Shown here: piece by piece, positions 28,050 through 40,300 of the stretch
How positions within the stretch are numbered: position 1 is the stretch's first letter
Layout: each line of letters starts with the position of its first letter
Assembly (NCBI RefSeq): GCF_001039355.2
Contig: NW_019775702.1
Coordinates: 406,697-466,696 of the forward strand
Source: Lingula anatina
Lineage: Eukaryota; Brachiopoda; Lingulata; Lingulida; Lingulidae
DNA: 60,000 bases
Direction: 5' to 3'
Program-made: the position numbers and the translations under genes
The notes under the pieces: model-generated
What the model was told of the DNA's origin: nothing
What the model saw: only the letters and a program-made list of their open reading frames with translations
Databases searched by the model: none

Positions 28050-29515
28050 ATGGACCAAAGAAGGGTCCAGACTACTCAGCCGCGCAAGGTCGTTCCCAAC
28101 ACAGTGAAAGAAGTTGCGATAGTAGAAAAGAAAGGGGGCATAGAGGAAACGCAAGAAGGTGAGCTCCCATTTTCAGGTTTCAAAATTCGACTTTTTAATA
28201 TAGCAGCACAGCAAAGATTATTTCCTCGAATCCGAGACCGGAGGCTCTGCAAAAAATGGATAATGTATTAAACAGGGCTATTCCAAAAGCATAAATATCA
28301 TCTTCTTTGTATTCACTCTGGCCTGGCCTACACTAGTAACAACCCCTGTTATTGTTTTTGTATTCACTCTGGCCTGACCTTAACTACTTTGATTTGGATT
28401 GACTAAAGAAGGAAAAAACTTGGCCACTCACTCTTTAACAACCCTGATTACTGTAACTCACAATTGGTAATCAGTTGAGATGTTTTTGAAAGATGATGAA
28501 ACCAATCTATCTATATTCTTATTGTGTATTTGCAGTGCCATCCTCTGCTGGGGAGGTGGTGTTGGAATGTCCAGTGTGCCTGCAGACCTGTGTCCATCCT
28601 GTCAAACTGCCCTGTAATCACATCTTTTGCTTCTTGTGTGTGAAAGGAGTAGCCAACCAAAGTAAGCGGTGTGCGCTGTGCAGGACAGAGATCCCCACTG
28701 ACTACCTGTATCGCCCAGCTCTGGTGAAGAGAGAGGAACTAGAGAGGAATGTGCCACAGGATGATGATACCTATCAGTGGTTCTATAAGGGAAACAATGG
28801 CTGGTGGCAGTATGATGAAAGAACCAGCAATGAACTGGAAGAAAAGTTCAAGAAAGGGGAAACTGCCTTTGAGTTATTGATAGCTGGGTTTTTGTATGTC
28901 ATAGATCTTGAAAATATGTTACAGATAAGGAGGAATGAGCCTGCTAGAAGGAGAAAGATAAAACGTGACTTGTCATCTGCCCCAAAAAAGGGTGTGGCTG
29001 GTTTAAAGATATGCAGTTCCATGCCACAGGACAGAGAGGGTGCATATGGGAAGGAGGATACAGCAGGTGCAGTTGGGGGGTCAACTACCACTAAAAGCCA
29101 TTCTTCTACTTCACTTGCTACTGCTCCCTCTAATCCAGCCCCACACCAAGTTAATGCCAACATACAGGCAACTAGCAGCTCAAACTCACAGCTGCCATCA
29201 CATACATCTGGTGCCCCCACCTCTCAGCTGCCAAACCCCACTGTGTTTCCTGATAGAGCTCTCCCTCCCAGTGATGACATGGTCGCTGGTGTGGGGCGGG
29301 GCCTTCATAATGTTAGTTTACAGGACTCTGAAGATGAAGAGGATAATGAGGACAGTGATAATCATGGTGCTAGAAGTAGTGAGGAGGAGGAGGAGGAAGA
29401 AGAGGAGGAGGAAGAGGACAGGAGGTTACACCAAGAAAGGAATCATGTTGTGCAATCTTCCAGTCTGCTGAGGAGAGAACCAATACAGGGCCAGGAGGGC
29501 ACTGGTACATGCTGA
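28050..29515 (+). CDS. rnf146: RNF146/Iduna-like poly(ADP-ribose)-directed E3 ubiquitin ligase
   Basis: Two exons, 28050-28158 and 28536-29515, join in phase 1 to 362 aa; human RNF146 has 359. The RING finger has all C3HC4 ligands at C48, C51, C63, H65, C68, C71, C82 and C85. The WWE domain spans about residues 116-172 with NGWWQYDERTS and IAGFLYV, then the basic RRRKIKRD block. In this family WWE binds iso-ADP-ribose on PARylated targets such as axin, made by tankyrase, and activates the RING. The C-terminal half is Ser/Thr-rich and disordered, ending in a run of 12 Glu encoded by a GAG/GAA repeat. The last residues contain REPIQG, compatible with an RxxxxG tankyrase-binding motif. The gene is divergent from eIF3e. 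Identity is firm; the start ATG has no in-frame rival seen. Confidence 0.95.
28159..28535 (+). other. single intron of the RNF146-like gene
   Basis: GTGAGC donor and TGTATTTGCAG acceptor, phase 1. It contains two copies of a short stretch reading TTGTATTCACTCTGGCCTG about 55 bases apart, and nothing else notable. Confidence 0.85.
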
Positions 29516-30640
29516 ATACACTGTGGAATATCATGATTTTGATAACATTGATGAGCAACAAGGAATAAACTTCATGTCCCTTCCCTCCTTACTCAGATAT
29601 GATCTGTGTAAAATTAATAACAATTGACAACATTGTATTTATAAGCTTGACGTCAGATATGGCCTATTGTCCTATTCAAGTAAACTAAATGTTGTCAGCT
29701 CTTTGTATATAGTTGAACATGATGGTCTCACTGGTGATGAAGGTTTATAATTTGTCACAACCTTTGTCACTATTAGGTCTGCTGTGCCAATAATGTTCAC
29801 CTGGTGTTCCTTGTTCATCTGCCCATTTTGTCTCCAACTGGTGATAACTGTTATGTCCAGTCTGTGATGGACTAAAAGGACGTAGAACATGAAGCAGTTT
29901 GGGTGGTTTGCTTTTGATGTTAGTTTTGCTTTATTCACAAAAATGGTTATGTTTGAATTGTTTATTATTGTATTTAGATATGGCATTATTCAAGTAAATT
30001 TGTCAAGTTGAACATAGTGAATGTTTTACACTGTTTAAGTGATGTGCAATGAACTGCTAAATACCGGTTTTTAGTAATGTCTGCACTTTGTAAAAATCTT
30101 TTTCCATATATTCTAGTAAGTCTACATGAACTTCAATTTCCTTTTTTGAGTGCCCCTGCTCCTACACCTGCAAAGTAGAGAGAATGGTCTAAATCTGTGT
30201 AGTACTAATATAAGTAGACAGTCTATGGTTATGTTTGTCAGTACAGAAATAACTGCTCTGGTCTGAAGCATTTTGTACTATTAGCTTTAATCAAATCACT
30301 AAATTCATATATCAAGGCACTTGTGTTACTTCCATATCAATAGAAACAAGAAAGAGAATCATACAGTGCCATTCACATGGTTGCATAAGTATTGCGACGG
30401 CCCCTGATGGTTGATGAATAGAATATTTGCATCTATTTTCCCTGGGTCAGAGACGTGAAAATTAACCCAGAAAGCAGAAGTTGAGTTGAAGGGCATGCTC
30501 ATTTACTAAATGTTAGAAGAAAATATAATCTAAAACCTTTAGTCTTGCTTGGCTGTGCCTCATGTAAAATGTCCTTAGCATTTCGATATGTGACACGGAC
30601 GTACTGGACTAACGTCAAGTAGGGCCTCTCTCTCTTTTTT

Positions 30641-30668
30641 ATGTACAGACACAGATGTGTCTGTACAT
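30641..30668. repeat. perfect 13-base inverted repeat
   Basis: ATGTACAGACACA, a GA spacer, then its exact reverse complement. It lies just left of the GTCGCC repeat and probably belongs to the same interspersed element that runs into the assembly gap. Confidence 0.7.
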
Positions 30669-30688
30669 ATTGCCATCACCTGCGTCTG

Positions 30689-30743
30689 TCGTCGCCGTCG
30701 TCGCCGTCGCCGATGCCGATGCCGTCGCCGATGCCGGCGCCGT
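30689..30743. repeat. GTCGCC/GATGCC-type minisatellite
   Basis: Short units of GTCGCC and GATGCC, very CpG-rich compared with the surrounding AT-rich DNA. Just downstream, CAGGTCAAGTTCG occurs at 30,828-30,840 and again at 30,988-31,000, abutting the gap, so the gap probably hides more of a repeated unit. Confidence 0.7.
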
Positions 30744-31000
30744 GCACTTTCAGCGTTAACACGATAAGTGGAAGAAAGTTTTACTTTTTGGCTTTATATT
30801 TACAGAGCTGATGAATATTCATAAAACCCAGGTCAAGTTCGAAAATCAGCATGATCGAGCCATTATTGTAGAAGTTATGCTGTTTTTTCACTTTTCAGCA
30901 TATATACAACACTGTTAACACATTTCAAGGAAAACCGATAGGCCTGTTGTCATGAAACTCACAGGAGCAATCAATCTTACTAAAACGCAGGTCAAGTTCG

Positions 31001-31151
31001 NNNNNNNNNNNNNNNNNNNNNNNNNNNNNNNNNNNNNNNNNNNNNNNNNNNNNNNNNNNNNNNNNNNNNNNNNNNNNNNNNNNNNNNNNNNNNNNNNNNN
31101 NNNNNNNNNNNNNNNNNNNNNNNNNNNNNNNNNNNNNNNNNNNNNNNNNNN
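31001..31151. other. assembly gap (151 N)
   Basis: Unknown sequence. The apparent open frames crossing it on both strands are artefacts. Confidence 0.99.
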
Positions 31152-31345
31152 TGTTAAAAATGGGGAAAAAAACATTTCAGAACCGTGCTGTCTTGTCTTT
31201 ATTTCCACGTAAGCAGTTGTATTGTTTTTTATGTCTTTAAACATTATGTAATATTATTTTATGCACTGTCATTATTTTTCAAAAATTGAGACTTTCATCA
31301 TGTGAATTTGAACTCTCATGATCCTGAAACTGTAATCTTATTGAA

Positions 31346-31511
31346 GGGGTGGATTGAGACCATCTTCTGGGTCTTCCGGAAGACGGTCAGGTTATTAAGT
31401 TTATATTGACTGGTATCTATTTTTTTTCTGTTGGAAGACCATAAAAATGGGGGATGGATCAACATAGATACTTTGGAATACTATCAGAAAATATCTCTGG
31501 GTTCGCTCCTG
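31346..31511. repeat. dispersed repeat, copy on plus strand
   Basis: Matches the reverse complement of 41,482-41,650 in order: GGATTgAGaCC, TCTTCTGGgTCTTCCGGAAGA, GGTATCTAtTTTTTtCTGT, GGAAGAC, GGATCAACAtAGATA, and TCAGAAAATATCTCTGG. About 165 bases. Both copies contain the palindrome TCTTCCGGAAGA. No transposase seen. Confidence 0.7.
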
Positions 31512-34500
31512 TTATTGACCATGGTACCTGTTGTGCATGATTAGAATTCAGTGTTGACTGACAGTGCTATTATAAGCATTATTTATTATTGCATCAAAAT
31601 TGACAAAATGACCTATTTTGCATCTTTATTTTCTGTTTTTTGTCTGTACATTTGACAGCTTTGCTGCCTTGTTTTTTTTTTTATGTGTGTGTGTGTGTGA
31701 GGTTCTGCCGAATTTGGTAGTTTAAAAGGTGAAAACAGAAGGCTGTGAAGGATTTCGGAGGGTTTTTTTTATTCTACTTTCAGTATTCTAAGTTCAGATA
31801 TATAAAAAAATGGTATTATACAAAGGCAGTAACTGTAACAGCTGTGCTTGAAAGAACAGAATATAGTGCACTTCAGCATGGAAAAAGGTGTATTCAACAA
31901 TACAAATAAATGCTTACTGACCATCATTAGACCCAGTTTCAAACTCAAATTTTTAAAATTTCTTTTCATATCACATTACTTGGCCAAAGTCTAAGAGACT
32001 GTTGCATACATTTTATCCTTGCTTTACTGGTATTTCTTGGCAGAGGATATAAATTTAATTCCTTATTATGTAAAAGTTGTGAAGTGTTTTTCACGTTTGA
32101 ACAGAAAATTTTTGACACTGAAAATCCCATTTGCTTCCCCACACGTGTTTCAACTTGAGTGATAAAACCCTAGAACTGTGATGATGTCAGTACTATTGAA
32201 TATTGCTTTGAATTACTTATGCCTTATTATCCCCTGGTTGGTTGCGGGAATTTATGAATTTGAAGATAGTGACCTGCTTGTGGTATTGGATGCGTATACT
32301 TGGAACTAAAGAGTTGAAGATAACTTAGAGTACTCCCCCACTGTAATGGATTTTTATTTTTTGTGTTGTAATTTGTGTATTGTTAATCTTCCAATGATAT
32401 GTAAAGTCAGATGTTTTTAGTGAAAAGGAATTGCTACTGCTTTCTCTTTATTTTGTAAAAGACACATTTGAAGTGATTAGCTCAATTTAAGGACCACAAA
32501 AAATAGAAAACCCAACAATTGAGTATTTGCCTACTGTTTGCTTTATTTTTGCTTATAGGCTACATTCTAAAATTATCCTTCCTGTAATAAAAACCTCAAT
32601 TTCATAAAGCACAGTAGAAGTGACTGACATTTAAAATGAAGCAGGTGCCTCCTTGTTGACAACTTTGACCGGTACAAACATTACTTCAAAACCAACTGAA
32701 AGTTAAACTGCATTACTGCCACCTGGCATTTCAACATCTTCAAGGACGTGAGAAGAAAACAAGCTACTAAACAGAATTTGAGAAAAGTCATTTAAAAAAG
32801 CTCATTTCAGGAAATCGCAACCATTGCTCAGATGAGCAGAACTACTTACTTTGCTACATGTGGTGAGAAACCATTTTCAAAAATGTATTTCTAATCAAAA
32901 TTTGACATACATGTTTATGTAAGCTATGTTTAACTTGTGTCATTTTTTTTTTCTTTGTTAATGGGAAACTAAAACCCATAATGATGGAGTCTCATGTAAG
33001 GACTCTTCATAATCCTACAAAAATTGTCTAAATTGTAAATTTACCAAGCCCTTGTATTTACTACATAATGAACATTACATTTTATATCATAGAGAAGACA
33101 AATATATACTGTTTGCAAACAAAACCGGTCAACATTTCTTTTTTTTTTTTTGCCTATTTTTCATCAGTGCAAAATTACAGAGGAAACTTGAGCAGTTTTC
33201 AGCCTGTGCAGCATTGGCAGTGAACATTAAAAAGGCACAGTTTCAGTTTTCATATTTTTGCTTGCAGGTGAAATGCTCTTTAAATGATCATTCATAACAG
33301 AATGTTAAAGATGTAATGAACAGAAAAACTGAACCCGTAACTTCAACTGAAATTTCTTGAGACAAACACACATTTTCATACCATGTATACTTAAAGGTGT
33401 GAAATCTGAGCCTCTTTTATGTTGCCAAGTAACAGGCTAACACCACAAATCACATCTACTAACCACTTTTAGAGAGAAAATTCTTTGAAATAAAGCGGCA
33501 CCAGTTTCTTTATTTAGGAACAACCCTCAAATTATTCTGAACCATTTCCTGGTACATTTGAACTATCAATCCGATCAACTTAACACCTCCAAAAATACTA
33601 AAAAGTATGTTTAAAGCAACTGTTTTTCTTTACTGACTTAAAGTGAAGTTACTTGTGCTCCCTGTATTTTCACTTTATATTTAATGTTATTTTAAGGTGA
33701 TATAATCATCATGGCTTTTCCATTTGAACAAGACTCTCCAAAGAAACTGCTAAGATTTAAGACACAAAACAACAAAATTTCCATGTGTGGTCCTTAAAAA
33801 TGTGGAAATATGATACAGAAATTCTATATATTTTGCTTAATTCAAAATATCACAAATTTTACCTCTATATTTAAATGTTGAGTTAAAGACGAAAAATAAA
33901 ACAAACTGTAAAATGCACAGCAGGAAAAACAGTTACGTGCTGTCTGTCCTTATATAATGTCCTTACATCAACTTAGCTATAACTTTCATCACAGTCAATT
34001 GCTTCATTTCTCCCATTTCAATCAAGTTAATAACAGCAAAATACAATATAAAGCAATTTTTAGTTACAGAATCACAACAAAAATAGCAAAAATTACACAA
34101 ATAAAGCCCCACTGTGTTAACAAGATACTTTGCACCTCTACAACAACCGAATAATGTTAATTAAAAACAAAAAAATATTGTTTCGAGACATCTTCATATC
34201 TTGTTTTATCGCCAACCTTAACTCTCAGAGCAAAACTATGCTGCTAGAACCTTACAATACAAAATCTACATTATAAATCACAATCACCTGTTGCCATTAC
34301 TCATCACCTGGAACATATAACACATTTGTATATTAAATAAGAAAATAAATCATAACAATATATATATATATGACAACTCTGATTAACTGATATCCTGTTT
34401 TATGAGCTCTTAAAGACTGACACCAAAGTCTCACAAACCTCTAATTTCCACAGAGTATATATTTATTTACGAGTTGCAACCCTCTGAAGTTTGATTAATA

Positions 34501-36070
34501 TGTAAATGTATTTTACAAGTTACAAATAGTTTGAGCAAACCAGACACTGACCTACAAATTATTGATGCAAATATTAGCAATCTAACTTTCAATGACGCCA
34601 ACAATTCACTATAAAGGACTCTTAAGATGAAAAAGGTCAATTCTCAAGGCACTGAAAGCAAGTGTTACAAGCTTCATTCAGATACAACTTACAGTAACAA
34701 AAAGTTTACATGCAATGAGCATAAATTACCAACAATATTACAAGTTCCTGAACTGGACTGGCAATGGGTACCTGGTAGCACATGATGACTGACAAAGAAA
34801 GTTTGTTACATCATTTTCTTACATCAAGTGCACTCTGAGGGAGAGCAACGTGAAAACACATATTGCTACTACTGGCCACAGGGAAATAAAAAACAACATA
34901 TAAACTTTGTTTGATGAAAACATAGGTTGACTTGGTATATATGGTTCATTGCAATATACTGGCTCTTCCATCAAATTAGTAAAACCATGACTTAGAGGTA
35001 AAGCTTGAATTCGAGCTTGATATGAAAAATAATATCAAGTTAAGAGAATTGCTAGTAGATCCATTGCAGTTATAGCAAAAAATAATAGAAGACTACAGAT
35101 AAAGTTACCCAATTAGAAAAATATTAAAATCAATTTTACTGGCCTTATCTATACATCAAAATAGATTTTTGAATTTTCAACAAAGTATCCAAGACTTGAA
35201 ATAGCACCAAGCCTTTGTTACAAGCAAAATAAATAAATAAATAAATAAAAAATAAAAAAAGCTCTTTACTACATAAACAATATATAACATAAAATCAACA
35301 ACATCAAATCTAACAGTAAGTGGCATATCTTAGCTGACAACATACTGGCCACTGTCTCCTTGTTCATCTGCTGTACAAATTACAACTAATTTTTTTGTGA
35401 AAAAATACATTAATCACAATAATATTCAGTCACTGAAATACCCCCCAAAACGATAACAATATGAGACAATTTTAAAGTGAAATGCTACTGAATGCACATG
35501 AAAAAAAAAAAGAAGATATTAAATACATAAACATGCACAACCTGATTAGCCAGTCATAATGGTGGCTTAATAATATAAGCATAATTATTTACAGTTAATT
35601 ACTGCCTAGTTATGGGAATGGCAATATATGAATAGAAGAAAACATTTCTTTCATGGACTGGGAGCTAGGGGAATTAGCGACCTAAAAGTAGGTTTAATCA
35701 TCACAATCTTTTTGATAAATGGCACATACAATACCTATGTGCTGGAATACAGAACCATGAATAAATTAGACTCAAAGGTCAGTAATATGACTGGGCTCTA
35801 TGAATGAATATTTCAAATTAATTCTGATTTGCTTAACCTAAAAGCAATAATGCACAAAGAATGCTCAATACTAGATCAAAAACTATATCCAATGGGTTGC
35901 CCAGATGGAAACATAATATCCCCTTAGTCTCTGTACAAATGCATCAGAAAACAACATTTACAAAGGAACACAGAGAAATTTATATTTGTGTATATTCTAT
36001 GGCAACAATATGGGCACTGGCACATTATACAAAATCGAGTAAAAATTTCATTTTTTTTAAACATTCCCTG

Positions 36071-37306
36071 TTAGCAGTTGGCTACATATCCACTGGGGCA
36101 AGTGATTCCATTGGTGATGATATCCTCCTGTGTGACATAACCAGATCCCAGGGTTGTTGAGAAAAGCGGAGGAGGCTGATCTGTTACTTGACAGCCATCT
36201 TGGAAGTTACCACCACTGCAGCATGTGGAGTTAGAAGAGTTGTCTAGCAATGGAGATGCTGCCTCGCAGTCTTCACTTTCACTGAGATCCTGGAGAGGTG
36301 GAGGGCTTGGGGAGGGGTGCTGGGACAAAAGGGGAATGTTAGCATGGGCACACTCTTCCTCCTCATCTTCTTCTGCCACCTTTTCATCTTCCTTACTGTT
36401 CTCTCTGTACCATCCACTCTGCTGGCTATCACTTTGCCAAGACTCCTGGTCACCCTCTGAACCCAAATCACCATCTCGGATACCCTTACCCTGGCCATTC
36501 TCTGACTGAGTGTCTTTACCTTCACCAACGCCCACATCTGGGTCAGCATCAGTTCCTTTCATAGCCTCACCAAGGCCAAACTGAGAGTATCCCATCCCTG
36601 ATGAACTGCTTTCTGAAATTGTGCTTTTTTGTGCTGACTTCTTGGCACTCTCTTCCTTACACTCAATCTCGGGGCGATTTGTAGATGGGGTTTTGGCCAT
36701 ACCCACATTGGCAAGGTTCTTTGATTTGGAATGTAATTCAAGCCTGTTATCTTCTCCCTGGCCTCCTCTTGCTGTGAGGGGTATGCCGTTGGCTAACACT
36801 AACTGGGCATGTGCCACTATTACTTCAGGCTGATGGACAGGGATGACACTAGTGCAAAGCTTCCGTTTCTCTTTTTCATTTTGAGGTCGTTGTTTCTCCA
36901 TCTGACCATCTTCCATGCCTCTATCCTTGTGCTGCTGGCCAGTCAGGCTGTTCACGGCCATCTTGGAATAGTAGTAATCTGAGCTGCTGCCATTCCCACT
37001 GTCGCTGGAGATACTACGTACTGGAGACAGCTGCTTGCCTGGGTTGGTCAATTTCTTTAGCTCTGCAGCATCCTTCATTTTATCTTCTTCATCTAAATAA
37101 TCCAAGTAATCCTGGTCACCTAAAGGTGTCACCACTTCCTCCTGACCTTCTCCCGTCTCTTGTATGGTGTCCAGGGAGCTAGATTCACTGCCATGGGCAC
37201 TATTACCAGAGCTATTGAAACTGAATCGGCGCTCTTGCTCACTCACTGGGCTTGGAGTGAATATGCCGCTGTCAATACTGTTTTGCTTCATGAACTTGAC
37301 AAGGTC
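36071..37306 (-). CDS. receptor last exon: cytoplasmic signalling tail
   Basis: 411 residues to TAA. After DLVKFMKQNSIDSGIF comes a Ser-rich block (SSGNSAHGSESSSLDT), then acidic, Pro-rich and Gln/Gly-rich disordered stretches. Visible signals: YVTQ near the end, a YxxQ motif of the type recognised by STAT3 SH2 domains in gp130; the terminal SGYVANC; YSQF and YYYSKM as further tyrosines; and EAASPLLDNSS, similar in setting to the gp130 di-leucine internalisation motif in QPLLDSEE. No YxxV SHP2-type site stood out. Functions are inferred from motif similarity. Confidence 0.85.
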   Translation of the reverse strand, partial: DLVKFMKQNSIDSGIFTPSPVSEQERRFSFNSSGNSAHGSESSSLDTIQETGEGQEEVVTPLGDQDYLDYLDEEDKMKDAAELKKLTNPGKQLSPVRSISSDSGNGSSSDYYYSKMAVNSLTGQQHKDRGMEDGQMEKQRPQNEKEKRKLCTSVIPVHQPEVIVAHAQLVLANGIPLTARGGQGEDNRLELHSKSKNLANVGMAKTPSTNRPEIECKEESAKKSAQKSTISESSSSGMGYSQFGLGEAMKGTDADPDVGVGEGKDTQSENGQGKGIRDGDLGSEGDQESWQSDSQQSGWYRENSKEDEKVAEEDEEEECAHANIPLLSQHPSPSPPPLQDLSESEDCEAASPLLDNSSNSTCCSGGNFQDGCQVTDQPPPLFSTTLGSGYVTQEDIITNGITCPSGYVANC

Positions 37307-40300
37307 CTGGAAGTAAAACTGGATTGTCACATTCCAGATCACTGACAGAATTAAAATCTGTCAGTGAGTTCAATTGCTAATGTTGTTCATCAATAAATAA
37401 ATCATTTCTCTAAAATGTGAAAAATTATTTATCCAAGTAATGATTTATAACAGCTGGTGTCCTGTCTCTATATAGCACCAACAGTTATTGCATGTACTAC
37501 AACAAGATTGATTATTATACAATAAGATGATTATTTTACAAAAACATACCAAATCACTGAAGCCAAGTTTGCCTTCATCTATTTCTGACATCAAGAACTT
37601 TGAATTGTTGTTATAGTTTCCACTGTCATAATCAAAGTGATCATCAATCTGTAAACAGAGAGTTAAAAACTGCACAAAAATGTAAATATTGTGTTCTATA
37701 CCACAAGTTGTCTACAATGACATGCACAACAATGTGTTTGTAGAAAGGCTTATGACTAAGAAGGTAATTTCACAGAAACAATAAGAATATTGTAAAATTA
37801 ACTTTTGATACTTATACAACAAAAGAAGATTCCCATTTACTCAGTTAATTTAAATGTATGGTCAGGGTAATGATGTAGTTTAAGCACCAAACCGAAGATA
37901 AAAGGCTAGGAGTAAAACTATAGACTACTTTGACCAAAGATAGTCAATAGTAATTCACATAAATTAAATATTGCACCCTTTTTATAACAATAAATAAATG
38001 GTTTCTGTTTTAGACTATAATAGATCACTCTACTTTGGAGAACTATTGCACGTGTATTCTGAATTGAAGCAGACTAAAACTGTGGTCATAGAGTTATTTT
38101 GTTAAGCTGGCCCAGTACATTCATACTCTTGTCTACTTACACTGATAGGGGGTGGGAGCTCAGGTATCTCTTCTGGTGGGATGGTCAGCTTCTTCTTACA
38201 AAATGCACTTGTTCTGATGAAGCGGCAAATATAAAAATTATTTATATGTTGAAATTTAATTTCAAAGGAAAGCCACAATTATGACCATGCACCCAGTTCA
38301 GCATATAAAGTCATACCAGTACATGCAATAAAGGCGGATATCTTTACAGACTTGGTGACACCTGCTGACTTCATGTGATCTGTACAATGTAAGCTGGATG
38401 GAAAACTGGACATACATGTAGAGCATGTGTATATTTTTTTAATAAGTCCACATCATTAACTGATCATAATCAAACTAATAAATTGACAGCAAAAGCTGCC
38501 AGATGCCTAAACTTCCATGCTTCAACTTTAACATTACTATTCAATTACCAAAAGATTTAAAACTAAGACTTAGCACAAGTAAAATGCAATTAGTTCTAAA
38601 AATATCTTAATTAGTACCATTTCAGATATAGTGATTCAGATGTGGAAAATTTCAGACACTAGTTATGGTTATATCCAGTTAATATATTTACAACACTTTG
38701 TGCCTTAAAAACAATTATAAAAAATTTATCTGTAAAAATGCTTACCTGTAAACCATGAAGATGAGGAAGGCGATGCAAACACCCCCTATGATACATCCAG
38801 CTACAATTCCACCCACTACGCCATCTGGCAGTCCTGGAAAAAGTACACAAACATTACAATTTTTCCTTATATAATTCAATTAAAAATAAATATAACAGTA
38901 TCAATTTTTGCTGATAGGACACAGAAACATGAAAAGGCTCATGTGTGCAAACATACAGGGTAGAGACTCAATATTTGACTACTGTGGCCGTCTTCTAAAC
39001 TAGTATAACAGTATACAATACCTCTATCTCGAGCATAAGCATCCCTATGGAGGCATTCTTGTAAACTAACTCAAATTCATGCTGGTTAACCAACATCATT
39101 ACTTTTAACAAATGTACCTGGTTAGAGGGGAATTTTATAAAATTGTGGTTTCAATTAAAAACCATAAAAGGCCACATTCTTATGCAAAATGACAGAAAGT
39201 TATGTTCTCTTTGTTTTTGGTTTTTTAATGAGACCACAAATATTTCTCTCTACCCCTCAAGGATCTTTCGAATATATATAGTTTGGTTATTCACAGTTGA
39301 CCTAATTCCTGAGCTCATACAGGCATGACAAAGTTTTCTATGAAACACAAAAGTGAAAGCTTCAAAGCAGTTATTGCAGAATATACAAGTCACGCAAACA
39401 AATTTGGGTCATATACTCCTGGAATGTCTTGAAACTATGGCATTTTTTTTTACCACAGTATACTATGTGGTAAATATATTATACAGATCAAATTTTACTT
39501 GACATATATGTAATAATTGCATGGACACTCAGAAATTAGCAAAGTAAACCTTACATAAATCACCCTTGCATAAATGCAACACCACTATGCTTTATCTTCT
39601 AAAGAAGCATATTCCATCCACACTATCAGTATCAGACCACTTTATCACATTAAGTAGAGACTCAGTGCAGTCCTAAATGCTTGCTGCTAGGGTCAGTTTC
39701 TAAGTATTGATTTCTTTTGCTTCCCACAATTGCATCTTGTCCAAGGTTAGGATATTAACAAGGAACAATGTTCTGCTTGCAGCCTGTGTAATGGAACGTG
39801 CACTTTGCTAACATTTAAAAAGATGTTGCAGCTGGTTTTCCTGGTACTGAGCTTGTGCAAAATTCTCAGAATTTCCAAGTTTAGGGAATTGTGGGTAGAC
39901 ACCAGGCGATACACGAGCATCCTGCGGGGATAAAACCTACATGACAAAATTTTGGTTATTGCTATTGGCAGTGGCAGACCAATTTATGTCAAAAAAAAAA
40001 AAAAACCACAGTAATGTTTGCTTTCTAGGAAAATGTCAAAAGGTCAAGCATTTAAATAAAAAAAATAAATAAATCACAAAAGAAAATAGAAATTCTGAGA
40101 AAAGCCTGCTTTAACCTGCCCATAAATGAAACAATTACTCAATAGTTCAAGGAAATAAAAGTTAGGAAATCAAGATCATTTTATGCTACTGCTCAGTACT
40201 TGAAATGGACTTTTTGGATGAGGTTTTCCAAGAAATTTATATGCCAGCGTTAAGTGGCATGTACTCCTTGACACTACTAATATATTCCCCTGGCCAATTC

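Larger units (their letters stand above)
29516..36070. other. convergent 3' flanks of RNF146-like and cytokine receptor genes
   Basis: No coding exon is supported. Candidate plus-strand AATAAA signals for the RNF146-like gene are at 29,564-29,569 (only 49 nt after the stop) and 32,586-32,591. Candidate minus-strand signals for the receptor (TTTATT on the plus strand) are at 34,462-34,467 and 33,509-33,514. The true ends cannot be chosen from sequence. Also here: an assembly gap, a GTCGCC-rich repeat, and one copy of a dispersed repeat. Confidence 0.5.

Noticed and set aside
28783-29471. Long frames overlapping the RNF146-like gene in other frames and strand
   Set aside because: Shadows of a clearly conserved RING-WWE coding exon.
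30915-31244. Open frames on both strands across N bases
   Set aside because: Created by the assembly gap.
36225-36833. Plus-strand and alternate-frame ORFs over the receptor tail exon
   Set aside because: They overlap the tail exon, whose frame is fixed by splice phase and contains the YxxQ and di-leucine motifs.
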